Origin: Nitrospira sp. ST-bin5 | Lineage (GTDB): Bacteria > Nitrospirota > Nitrospiria > Nitrospirales > Nitrospiraceae | DNA: 53,483 nucleotides | Direction of reading: 5' to 3' | Assembly (NCBI GenBank): GCA_002083555.1 | Contig: MSXN01000006.1 | Location: 1 to 53,483 of the forward strand | Shown: piece after piece, positions 7,580 through 15,615 of the stretch | Layout: each line of letters begins with the position of its first letter | Numbering within the stretch: the stretch's first letter is position 1 | Notes under the pieces: generated by a model | Databases searched by the model: none | Told to the model about the DNA's origin: nothing | The model's input: the letters and a program-made list of their open reading frames with translations, nothing else | Program-made: the position numbers and the translations under genes

Positions 7580-9673
7580 ATGCGTACCGGCTGGCGTGCA
7601 GTGTTCTCATCGGTCGTGCTCTCCTGTGCCGGTTTCTCCGCCCTGCTGGCTCCTGCGCCTAGCCCGGCCGCAGACACGGCGGTTTCACTGCCGTTATCCA
7701 AGATCGTCCTCTACTCCAGCGGGGTCGGCTATTTCCAGCATGACGGCACGGTGACCGACCGGACGCGCTTGGACCTGCGCCTCCAGACGAATCAGATCAA
7801 CGATCTCTTGAAAAGCCTAGTGGTCCAGGATTTTGGCGGCGGGAAGGTTTCTACCGTCACCTACGGGTCGCGCGATCCCATCACAAAGACCCTCGGCAGC
7901 TTCGGCATCAATTTGAACGGAAATCCGACCATGGGTCAGATCCTGACACAGGTGCGCGGCGAACGGGTCGAGGTGACGGCACCCAATGCCCTGCTGGGCA
8001 CTATCCTGGGTGTGGAAAAGAAAACCGAATCACTGAGTGACGGCCAGACCCGTCGAACGATCGAGCAGGAATATCTCAACCTCCTGACGGACGAGGGCTT
8101 TCGCTCGCTCCCCTTCGCGCAGATCCAGCGAGTCAAATTGCTAGATGCCGGTTTGAACGCCGAATTGCAGCAGGCGCTGGCCACTCTGGCTACGAACCAC
8201 GATGTCCAACGCAAGACGGTCTCCATTCAATTCGACGGCACCGGGAGCCGCCAGGCCCGTGTGGCCTATCTGACTGAAACACCGGTCTGGAAAACGACCT
8301 ATCGTCTGGTCCTGGATGAAGAGAAGGCGCCGTATCTGCAAGGCTGGGCCATCGTGGAGAATCAGACGCATCAGGACTGGCAGAATGTGAAGCTCTCGCT
8401 CATTTCAGGCCGGCCCATTTCCTTCACCATGGATCTCTATCAGCCGCTCTACAACCCCCGACCGGTTGTGCAACCGGAGCTCTATTCGAATCTCAAACCT
8501 CAGACCTACGGGGACGCCATGGACGAGGCCAAACCCTCGACCCCGGCTGCCGCCTCTCCGGCCCGGAGCGAGATGAAGAAGGAGCGGTTACTCGGGAAGC
8601 TGGCCGAAGGATTCGCCGGCGGACGCGCCAACGCGCCGGCTGAACTGGCGATGTCAGCGGACGTGGAGATGGGACGCATCGACCAGGGCGTGGCCTCGAT
8701 CGCTATGGCCGAAGACAAGGGGGAGCTGTTCGAGTATCGTCTGGATCAACCGGTCACGCTGGGCAAACATCAGAGCGCGCTGTTGCCGATCATCGGCCAA
8801 TCGCTCCAGGGCCAGAAACTCGTCGTCTATAACCAGTCCGTGAATGCCACACACCCGCTCAACGGCTACCGCCTCAAAAACAATTCCACCCTCCACCTGA
8901 TGCAAGGCCCCATCACCGTATTCGATGGCGGCGCCTACGCCGGCGATGCGCAGATCCACGATCTGGCGCCGGGACAGGATCGGTTGATCACCTATGCGCT
9001 CGACTTGAAAACGGAAGTCGAGCCTAAGCTCGAAGGCGGCACTCAGGAACTCGCAACCGTCTCGCTCAAGAAAGGCACGATGTTGGTCTCTCGCCGGCTG
9101 GTTGAGGATCGGACCTACCTCGTCAGGAATCGCGACCACAAAGCCAGGACGGTCTTAATCGAGCAGCCCTCTCGTCCCGACTGGAAACTGGTCGAGCCGA
9201 AGGAGGCGACGGAACGGACCAGAGACCACTATCGCTTCAGCGTCGCCGTGGATGGGGGCAAAACCGCGACCCTGCACGTGAAAGAGACGCTCCCAATCCA
9301 GGAGTCGATTCTCTTGATGGACAGCGGCCTCGACCAACTCGCCTATTTCCAACAGGCGAAAGAGGCCAGCGCCAAAGTGAAAGAGGCCCTGCAACGGGTG
9401 GTGCACCTCCGCAGCAAACTCGATGACACCCGCACGCAACGCACCAGACTCGAACAGCGGATCGGCGAGATCACCGCAGAGCACGGCCGCATTCGCGAGA
9501 ACATGCAGCGGCTCCAGCAGAACTCGGATCTGTACAATCGCTATGTGAAGAAGTTGGATCAGCAGGAAACGGAACTGGAGAAACTCCGGAAAGAGATCGA
9601 GTCGCTGAAAGGAACGGAAGAGGAGCACCGGCGGGACTTGCAGAACTACGTCATGATGCTCGACATCGGGTGA
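7580..9673 (+). CDS. secreted DUF4139 protein with C-terminal coiled coil
   Basis: The ATG at 7580 has GGAGG 5 nt upstream, so it is preferred to the ATG at 7568, which overlaps that ribosome site; this gives 697 residues. A signal peptide ends around ALLAPAPSPAA. The mature start VSLPLSKIVLYSSGVGYFQHDG is characteristic of this family (N-terminal DUF4140-like part), and the central VWKTTYRLVLDEEKAPYLQGWA with NQTHQDWQNVKLSLISGRP is the DUF4139 core. A long Gln/Glu/Lys-rich coiled coil covers about residues 590-690. The family includes the so-called mucoidy inhibitor A proteins; the mechanism is unknown. Probably periplasmic. Confidence 0.8.
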   Translation: MRTGWRAVFSSVVLSCAGFSALLAPAPSPAADTAVSLPLSKIVLYSSGVGYFQHDGTVTDRTRLDLRLQTNQINDLLKSLVVQDFGGGKVSTVTYGSRDPITKTLGSFGINLNGNPTMGQILTQVRGERVEVTAPNALLGTILGVEKKTESLSDGQTRRTIEQEYLNLLTDEGFRSLPFAQIQRVKLLDAGLNAELQQALATLATNHDVQRKTVSIQFDGTGSRQARVAYLTETPVWKTTYRLVLDEEKAPYLQGWAIVENQTHQDWQNVKLSLISGRPISFTMDLYQPLYNPRPVVQPELYSNLKPQTYGDAMDEAKPSTPAAASPARSEMKKERLLGKLAEGFAGGRANAPAELAMSADVEMGRIDQGVASIAMAEDKGELFEYRLDQPVTLGKHQSALLPIIGQSLQGQKLVVYNQSVNATHPLNGYRLKNNSTLHLMQGPITVFDGGAYAGDAQIHDLAPGQDRLITYALDLKTEVEPKLEGGTQELATVSLKKGTMLVSRRLVEDRTYLVRNRDHKARTVLIEQPSRPDWKLVEPKEATERTRDHYRFSVAVDGGKTATLHVKETLPIQESILLMDSGLDQLAYFQQAKEASAKVKEALQRVVHLRSKLDDTRTQRTRLEQRIGEITAEHGRIRENMQRLQQNSDLYNRYVKKLDQQETELEKLRKEIESLKGTEEEHRRDLQNYVMMLDIG

Positions 9674-9675
9674 TG

Positions 9676-10227
9676 TCAGTCCGGCAAGCTGAAGAACGCC
9701 TGAATCTGCTCGGTCGGCACACACCCGACCAGCAACACGCCTCCCGGTGAAACCACCAGGGGAACTCCGGCCTGGCCAGTCTCGTGCCAGGCCACTTCCC
9801 ACTCCCCCATCACCTGGTCGAGATCACTCCCGTCTGGAATCCCGAACTCATCTAGAACGAGGGGGTTCGAGATGTCTTGTCCTTTCACCCAGAATGCGTG
9901 GTATAAGGCGCGCACCATCTGCATTCCTGCCTCACGATCGCGCTGGAACCGCGATGCGGCCAGAGCAATTGCCGGCCCGGTGTTCGGTTTGCCGGGCGGC
10001 AGCGCAATCGGCAGTCCCGGTGCCAACCGCTGCACGACGGCCACCTCATGGCGCAATTCCGCCCCTAACGACCCTCCCCACGCCTTCATCGGGCGCGGCA
10101 GATGCGGCGCATGTTGCACGCCCCGCCACGCACAACGATCGAGCAACTGCAACTCATGCAGTCGTTCATGCAGCGCATAGCAGAAGGGGCAGTTGAAATC
10201 GCTGTAGAGTAGATAGTCTGGCGCCAC
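9676..10227 (-). CDS. DsbA-family thioredoxin-fold protein
   Basis: 183 residues starting directly with the first strand, YLLYSDFNCPFCYALHERL, with a CPFC active site at residues 13-16. The helical insert and ALYHAFWVKGQDISNP are typical of the FrnE/2-hydroxychromene-2-carboxylate isomerase branch of the DsbA family. The cis-Pro loop is QAGVPLVVSPGG. There is no signal peptide, so it is probably cytoplasmic. It could be a disulfide reductase/isomerase or a glutathione-dependent isomerase; the CxxC pair favours redox chemistry. It converges on the DUF4139 gene with only 2 bp between the stop codons. Confidence 0.8.
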   Translation of the reverse strand: MAPDYLLYSDFNCPFCYALHERLHELQLLDRCAWRGVQHAPHLPRPMKAWGGSLGAELRHEVAVVQRLAPGLPIALPPGKPNTGPAIALAASRFQRDREAGMQMVRALYHAFWVKGQDISNPLVLDEFGIPDGSDLDQVMGEWEVAWHETGQAGVPLVVSPGGVLLVGCVPTEQIQAFFSLPD

Positions 10228-10332
10228 CGGTCGTCTCCCCGATACAGTGTGAGAACGTACCCGATGAAGGCGGGATGCGTCCAGTGGCCTCAGGAAGATG
10301 TGCTGATTGAAGAGTGGTAATCGAGAGCGGCC

Positions 10333-12261
10333 TTATAGACGCCGAAGGACCCGGTCAAGGATCCCGCGCAGTGCCGGGAGCGTGACTGGCTTCGTGAGGA
10401 CCCCATCCATCCCGGCCTCCAAGCAGACTCGTTCGTCATCTGCGGAGGCATGACCGGTCAGGGCGATGACAGGAATGTGTCTATCCTGGTCCATCTCCCG
10501 CTGCCGGATTGCACGAGTGGCGTCATAGCCGTCCATCTCCGGCATCTCGCAGTCCATCAGGATCGCGTCGTAGGGTGTTCTCGACGCGGCTTCCAGCGCT
10601 TCACGACCATTCCGGGCGCTTTCTACTTCGAAGCCCAGCTTCTGAAGAAACTTGCACGCCACCACCTGATTGATCTCGTTATCGTCGGCGACCAGAATGC
10701 GCTTCGGACTCCCGACTCGTACCTCCGGTTTGGACACCGCTGTGGCCACGGGTTGAACCTGTTCCCGCTGAATCGCCGGCAACACCAGTGTGGTGTAACG
10801 GAATGTTGTGCCCTTCCCGGCCTGGCTTTCGACTGCGATCTCCCCCCCCATCAGCTCGACAAGCTGGCGGCAGATCATCAGCCCGAGGCCTGTTCCGCCG
10901 AACTTCCTGGCGGTCGACGCCTCCGCCTGCGAGTAGGCCTGAAAGAGTCTGGCCTGCTGTTCCTCCGTCATGCCAATGCCCGTGTCCGTGATGCTCCACG
11001 CCAGGAGGATGCTCTCCGGCAGATGGGAGGGTGCTTGCTGCAACGTGACCGCTACCGCTACGCGGCCACGCTCGGTAAATTTGATCGCATTGCCAACCAG
11101 ATTGAAGAGAATCTGGCGCAGGCGCACAGGATCTCCTCGCAGACTTCCCGGTACCTCCGGCGCAACCTCCACTGTCAATTCCAGCGCCTTCTTCTTCGCC
11201 AACTCCGAAACGAGGGTCAACACATCGTCGATGAGGGAATGAAGATGTACGTCCGCTGTTTCCAGGGACATCTTGCCGGCTTCGATCTTTGAGAAATCCA
11301 AGATGTCATTCACCAATACCAATAGCGCTTCGGCGGATCGATGCATAGTTTGAAGCAATTGCCGTTGCGCATCGCTCAACGACGTGTCCTGTAACAACTG
11401 TGTGCAGCCCAACACGCCGTTCATCGGCGTCCGGAGTTCGTGACTCATGGTGGCGAGAAAGATCCCCTTGGCACGGGCAGATTCTTCGGCCACGTCCTTC
11501 GCTCGACGCAGCGCCACGTCGGCGGTCACATCCAACCCGTAGGCTCGAATCTGATCAAGGTCACCCAGAGGAAAAAACGACCAGGCCAGGACTCGATCGG
11601 CGATCATATGTTCTATACGACAGGTCGCCGAGCGGGTGCGCAGACAGTCCTTGAGAATGCCTTCAAGGTCGGGAGGAAGCATTGCCTCGATCCCACATTC
11701 CAGTGCGCCACAGACGGTCAGGAGCTCCACCATCGCCGTGTTGGCATAGAGCATTCCGCCGGCGCCATCGAATTCCACAATCGGATTCGGTGAATCCTCG
11801 GCGAGTCGCGCGACGCGCTGCACATCCCGCTGCACTTCCATCGCAGAGGTCAGATCCCGCGTGACGATGACCGCTCCCACTCGCTCGGCCAGCTGCACTC
11901 GAGGCCAAAACGTCGTCGAGAGCTCGAACCGGGTCCCATCCCCTCGCGTCCACTGGTGGGATGGCACCATCGTAACTTCGCCGGATTTCATCATCTGTTG
12001 GAACGGAATAACTCCCGATCCCTTCGCCTCCGGCAACCGGCAATCCATCAGGTCCTGAAACGACTGGCCGATCACATCGCGGGTACGTCCGACCAGTTGC
12101 TGTGCCATCGGATTCACGGACAGGATCCGCCCGCTTCGGTCGGTGACAAAGACGGCGTCGCCCGACGCTTCCATCAAGAGAAAGGTATCTTCTCGCGTGG
12201 GCAACCAGGTCATCTGTCCCGGCCCGCGCGCGTTCGACTCCGGTTGAGGCTGGGCGCTCAT
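10333..12261 (-). CDS. hybrid sensor histidine kinase (PAS-PAS-HisKA-HATPase-REC)
   Basis: 642 residues with no membrane segment, so a cytoplasmic sensor. Two PAS-like domains cover about residues 22-135 (EASGDAVFVTDRSGRILSVN) and 148-250. The phospho-acceptor is His274 in TMSHELRTPMNG, and the ATPase shows the N box LFNLVGNAIKFTERG (Asn391), then ITDTGIGM and KFGGTGLGLMICRQLVE. The C-terminal receiver (about 520-640) has ADDNEIN, Asp570 in AILMDCEMPEMDGYD and Lys624 in VLTKP. The kinase ATG overlaps the stop of the HD-domain gene by 4 bp, so the two are co-translated and probably work together. The signal is unknown. Confidence 0.93.
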   Translation of the reverse strand: MSAQPQPESNARGPGQMTWLPTREDTFLLMEASGDAVFVTDRSGRILSVNPMAQQLVGRTRDVIGQSFQDLMDCRLPEAKGSGVIPFQQMMKSGEVTMVPSHQWTRGDGTRFELSTTFWPRVQLAERVGAVIVTRDLTSAMEVQRDVQRVARLAEDSPNPIVEFDGAGGMLYANTAMVELLTVCGALECGIEAMLPPDLEGILKDCLRTRSATCRIEHMIADRVLAWSFFPLGDLDQIRAYGLDVTADVALRRAKDVAEESARAKGIFLATMSHELRTPMNGVLGCTQLLQDTSLSDAQRQLLQTMHRSAEALLVLVNDILDFSKIEAGKMSLETADVHLHSLIDDVLTLVSELAKKKALELTVEVAPEVPGSLRGDPVRLRQILFNLVGNAIKFTERGRVAVAVTLQQAPSHLPESILLAWSITDTGIGMTEEQQARLFQAYSQAEASTARKFGGTGLGLMICRQLVELMGGEIAVESQAGKGTTFRYTTLVLPAIQREQVQPVATAVSKPEVRVGSPKRILVADDNEINQVVACKFLQKLGFEVESARNGREALEAASRTPYDAILMDCEMPEMDGYDATRAIRQREMDQDRHIPVIALTGHASADDERVCLEAGMDGVLTKPVTLPALRGILDRVLRRL

Positions 12262-13499
12262 GCGGCCACCTGCCTAAGAATCGCTTCCACATCGATCCCT
12301 TCCCGTCGTGGGTCCCGGATGTCATGAATGCTTCGTCCGCCTTCCGGTTCTTGAGCAAGGTCCAATTCCTGGGGCGGGGCACAGGACCGGCCCTTCGCAT
12401 CCCGACAGAGAAACAGAATCGGAAGGTGCGCCTTGCCGGGAGTGATGGACCCCACGACGCCGACCTCCCCTGATTTCAACGCCACGAGACTGTAGAGAGG
12501 AAATACGCCGATCGCTCTGATCAAATACGACACGTGGTCGAGCAAATAGGGCTGATCACGGTAGCGTTGATACAACTGCGTCATCGCTTGATTGGACGAC
12601 AGCGGTGGCCCGCCCGTTTGGCCCGTCAGCAATTCGTCATACTGGTCGACAATCCACACCAACGCAGCATAGGCCCAGTCTTGTCCTGCCCCCCCTTCAG
12701 TACCGACCGAACCTGTCGGTGCGGCATGATGGTGCTTGACGATGGACAGGACCTCCGCATCGCGGACCCCGCTTTTCTCCAACAACACGAGGCCCTGCGC
12801 CGGATGGCTATCGTAGAGAGCTTGCTGGGCCGGCGGCATGGCCTTGGTGTGTTTGAGAAGGTTCTTGGGCAGACGGACAAGCCCCACATCATGGAGCAGC
12901 GCGGCCACGCCCACGTGTTGCAGCACGTCTCGAGGATAGGATAACGCCTGCCCGATAATGACGGACAGCGTGCACACGGTGAGTCCATGCTCATGCAACG
13001 TCGGGTCTTGCTCCCGCAAGCCCATGACGGCGTAACAGGCGGCTTGGCGTTCGAAGATGAACCCGATCATCTCATCAACAAGCTGACGGGCTTCTGCGTA
13101 TGACACCAGCCCTGTCGCCCGCGTGCCGTCGAAAATGTGATTGAGCCGATTGATCCACTCTGTCCGCCGCTGCTTCGCCAGCGCAAGATTGTCCGCCAGC
13201 ATCACCGCCGTCCGTTCCAGCGAGACAGGATGCGTAGCCGACAGACTGGACCCTTCCGGCTGAGCCTCGCACACAGGGACAGGATCGGACGGTGTCACCT
13301 CAGGAACCGCCACATCGAGGCCCCGACCGGTATCGATGGTCACCTGAGCAATGCCCGAGGCCCGCAAGGTGTCAATTTCTGATTGCGCGTTGATTTCAAA
13401 TTTATGCCGAAGAAAGGGCGTGTGAAGCCAGGAGCGGTCCACCCCGATCAGGTACATCCCGACTTTCAGGTCGGAGAGCGGAATTGTGCGATGCGCCAT
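12258..13499 (-). CDS. DUF3391 plus degenerate HD-GYP protein
   Basis: 413 residues. The N-terminus (LSDLKVGMYLIGVDRSW) matches DUF3391, which often precedes HD-GYP domains. The HD part follows: LHDVGLVRLPKNLL with His203-Asp204, then YDSHPAQG. The HHE motif reads HHH (256-258), the lysine after HDxG is Leu207, and the whole GYP segment is absent, replaced by APTGSVGTEGGAGQ. Canonical HD-GYP domains hydrolyse c-di-GMP at a two- or three-metal centre, so this copy is probably inactive or altered. It is the first gene in an operon with the hybrid kinase and is divergent from the RuBisCO-like gene. Confidence 0.85.
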   Translation of the reverse strand: MAHRTIPLSDLKVGMYLIGVDRSWLHTPFLRHKFEINAQSEIDTLRASGIAQVTIDTGRGLDVAVPEVTPSDPVPVCEAQPEGSSLSATHPVSLERTAVMLADNLALAKQRRTEWINRLNHIFDGTRATGLVSYAEARQLVDEMIGFIFERQAACYAVMGLREQDPTLHEHGLTVCTLSVIIGQALSYPRDVLQHVGVAALLHDVGLVRLPKNLLKHTKAMPPAQQALYDSHPAQGLVLLEKSGVRDAEVLSIVKHHHAAPTGSVGTEGGAGQDWAYAALVWIVDQYDELLTGQTGGPPLSSNQAMTQLYQRYRDQPYLLDHVSYLIRAIGVFPLYSLVALKSGEVGVVGSITPGKAHLPILFLCRDAKGRSCAPPQELDLAQEPEGGRSIHDIRDPRREGIDVEAILRQVAA

Positions 13500-13727
13500 A
13501 TCGAACAGTATCCTTCACGCGGACTACAAACGTTCAGCTCTCACGTGTCGGTTGATTCAGGCACAAACTTGAGGGTCTTCCCTTAGTGTTCATGGCCGTT
13601 TGTCTCCGTCTTTAAAGAGTGCTGTGCGTTTTGTTGGATTGAGGGATTTACGCGTTCCCGACAGACACGTATGATGACCGACGCACATGCCTCACCAGCA
13701 GAGCTTCGTAACCTCGGGAGAACAACG

Positions 13728-14873
13728 ATGCATGGACATAGGCTTTCGGGAGACCGTTTTTCTGTCGAGTACCATCTCACGGGGACTGAGTTGCAGGGGC
13801 GGAACATGGCCGAGCGCCTGTGCACCGATCAGACCATAGAAGCCCCGCTGTCCCTGCTGCGCACCTGCCCAATTCCCGAAGGCCTCCTGGGCCGGGTCGA
13901 GGATTTCTCACGAGTTGAGGAAACGCGGCATCTGGCGCGAGTCAGTTTTCCCATTGAACTGTTTGGCCATTCGTTCGCGCAGATGCTGCACACCCTGTTC
14001 GGCACGGCCAGTCTCAGTCCCCAGGTCCAAGTCGCCGACATTCAGCTCCCCACGCAGCTGCCGGAAAGCTGGCCTGGCCCTCGGCACGGTATCTCAGGTA
14101 TCCGTGCATTGACTGACGTGGCCAATCGTCCATTGGTCTGTGCCGTCTTGAAGCCACTAGGGCTCTCTCCTGAGGCACTGGCAGAATTAGCCCACAGCTT
14201 CGTACTCGGCGGCGTGGACATCATCAAGGATGACCAAGGTCTTGGAGATCATGCCTTCTGCCCCATCGAAGAACGCATCCAGCGCTGCCTTGCCGCCATT
14301 CGTGAGGCCAGCCGCTCCACTGGCCGCAGATGCCTCTACTTTACTCACGTCGTCGGATCGCTCGAAGCCATACGGACACAAACACAATTCGCCAGGCAGG
14401 CAGGCGCGGATGGAATCCTCCTCTCACCGGGGCTGGTGGGATACCAGGCGCTTCACGATCTGCGTTGTGACACGGCTGATGCGCTGCCCATCATGTCTCA
14501 TCCGGCATTCCTCGGCACCTACGCCATGGCTCCGACACAGGGGCTCGCTCCACGCGTGCTCTACGGTCGTCTTCCCCGACTCGCCGGTGCAGACATCACC
14601 ATCTATCCAACCTACGGACTCAATTTTCCGATCAGCCGCCAAGACTGCACGCGAATCGCCTCTGCCTGTACCAAGTCCTGGGGACCACTGCGGTCCATCT
14701 TTCCCACCGCAGCAGGTCGCATGGGAGAAGACCGCATCAGAGAGATGTGCGAGGTCTACGGCCGTGATTGTGTCTTCATTCTAGGAAGCCAGATACGGGA
14801 ATCACCGGAAGGCATCGCTGCATCCTGCGAGCATTTCATGCAGCGTCTCGATAAATTTTCCGCTGCTCATTGA
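13728..14873 (+). CDS. RuBisCO-like protein (form IV)
   Basis: The ATG at 13728 has gggag about 9 nt upstream, so it is preferred to the upstream ATG at 13671; this gives 381 residues, short for the superfamily (about 410-480). The fold signatures are clear: AVLKPLGLSPEALAELAHSF (Lys142, equivalent to K175) and GGVDIIKDDQGLGDHAF, where Lys167 corresponds to the carbamylated K201 and Asp169 to D203, but Glu204 has become Gln170. The second lysine of KPK is missing, and loop 6 (TIYPTYG) and the phosphate-binding glycines (ILGSQI) differ from true RuBisCO. It is therefore not a CO2-fixing enzyme. Related proteins act as enolases or isomerases in methionine salvage, but no salvage gene is adjacent. 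Confidence 0.88.
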   Translation: MHGHRLSGDRFSVEYHLTGTELQGRNMAERLCTDQTIEAPLSLLRTCPIPEGLLGRVEDFSRVEETRHLARVSFPIELFGHSFAQMLHTLFGTASLSPQVQVADIQLPTQLPESWPGPRHGISGIRALTDVANRPLVCAVLKPLGLSPEALAELAHSFVLGGVDIIKDDQGLGDHAFCPIEERIQRCLAAIREASRSTGRRCLYFTHVVGSLEAIRTQTQFARQAGADGILLSPGLVGYQALHDLRCDTADALPIMSHPAFLGTYAMAPTQGLAPRVLYGRLPRLAGADITIYPTYGLNFPISRQDCTRIASACTKSWGPLRSIFPTAAGRMGEDRIREMCEVYGRDCVFILGSQIRESPEGIAASCEHFMQRLDKFSAAH

Positions 14874-14927
14874 GGCTGGTTGTTGCTGCTTCCTCGCCGG
14901 TCAGCTGCACTGCGGTCCCGCAGAATC

Positions 14928-14936
14928 TGCTACACT
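14928..14936 (+). promoter_or_regulatory. putative extended -10 promoter upstream of the riboswitch
   Basis: TGCTACACT fits an extended -10 (TGnTACACT) with the hexamer at 14931-14936. No good -35 is visible 17 bp upstream, which extended -10 promoters tolerate. A start near 14943 would place the riboswitch aptamer in the 5' leader of the downstream flagellar-type gene. The same 9-mer occurs at 43641. Confidence 0.4.
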
Positions 14937-14984
14937 TAAGCCAGTTGAAACAGAGGCCAGGTTGATCAATCTCGATCAACGCCG

Positions 14985-15082
14985 GCCACGTGACAAGGGC
15001 AAACCACTCGAGAGGGTGGGACGCAAAGCCAAGGGACCTAACGAGGGACGTATGTTCCAGGGTCAGCCTAGCCGCCACAACG
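14985..15082 (+). ncRNA. cyclic di-GMP-I (GEMM-I) riboswitch aptamer
   Basis: The core has the highly conserved GEMM-I signature: caagggcaaacc at 14994-15005, then the P2 hairpin CCACUC-GAGA-GGGUGG with a GNRA tetraloop, then gggacgcaaagcc directly after it. The second arm holds the tetraloop-receptor-like gacctaac and a closing gggtc (about 15035-15065). In this class the RNA binds one c-di-GMP and controls transcription or translation of motility and surface genes. The downstream gene starts 104 bp after the aptamer. A run of ctccc (about 15134) could pair with the gggag of its ribosome site (15174-15179), which suggests translational control; that last step is inference. Confidence 0.9.
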
Positions 15083-15185
15083 CAGTCCTCTTCCAGCGCC
15101 ACTGGCGTGCCGGCTGTCTCTCGGAACAATACTCTCCCCACAGGCTCCAAGGCGCTTATCTCGGAACGGGACTGGGAGGTGCTTT

Positions 15186-15539
15186 ATGATGTCCGCTATC
15201 GATACAGCCTTATCGGGCCTGACAAACTTCGCCAAGAAGCTCGATGTCTCCGCCAATAATGTGGCCAACGTGAACACCGAAGGATTCCACAAATCGCGGG
15301 TTGAATCCGTCGAGGTGGGGACCGGAGGGGTTTTACCGGTCGTTCAAAAAGATGATTCCGCGGGGCCTGCGGTGTTGAAAGACCGAGGCTATGGCGCCGC
15401 CCAGGTTGAACTATCCAATGTCGATCTCGGCGAAGAAGCCGTGAGCCAGATCGTGGCCCAACGTGGTTTTGAGGCCAATCTTCGCACGCTGAAGACTGCC
15501 GACGATATGCTGGGAAGCATCATAGACACGAAACGGTAG
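15186..15539 (+). CDS. small flagellar rod-like protein (FlgB/FlgC type)
   Basis: 117 residues. The N-terminal helix TALSGLTNFAKKLDVSANNVAN followed by VNTEGFHKSRVE is the flagellar basal-body rod domain, and the C-terminal LGEEAVSQIVAQRGFEANLRT is the matching C-terminal rod domain. The central beta region of true FlgC or FlgG (usually 134 or more residues) is cut to about 50 residues. GGGAGG lies 6 nt before the ATG; the second ATG (15189) is also possible. No other flagellar gene is nearby. It sits directly behind the c-di-GMP riboswitch, so its synthesis probably follows the motile/sessile switch. Confidence 0.85.
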   Translation: MMSAIDTALSGLTNFAKKLDVSANNVANVNTEGFHKSRVESVEVGTGGVLPVVQKDDSAGPAVLKDRGYGAAQVELSNVDLGEEAVSQIVAQRGFEANLRTLKTADDMLGSIIDTKR

Positions 15540-15615
15540 CCCTCTGAACTGCCCATCCGTGCCAGCAGGCACGGCGACATAGCATTCCCGCCTGACAGTA
15601 TGCTATGTCGAGGTC

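Noticed and set aside
13671..13727. Extended start of the RuBisCO-like protein
   Set aside because: The upstream ATG has no ribosome site, while the ATG at 13728 has gggag at a good distance.
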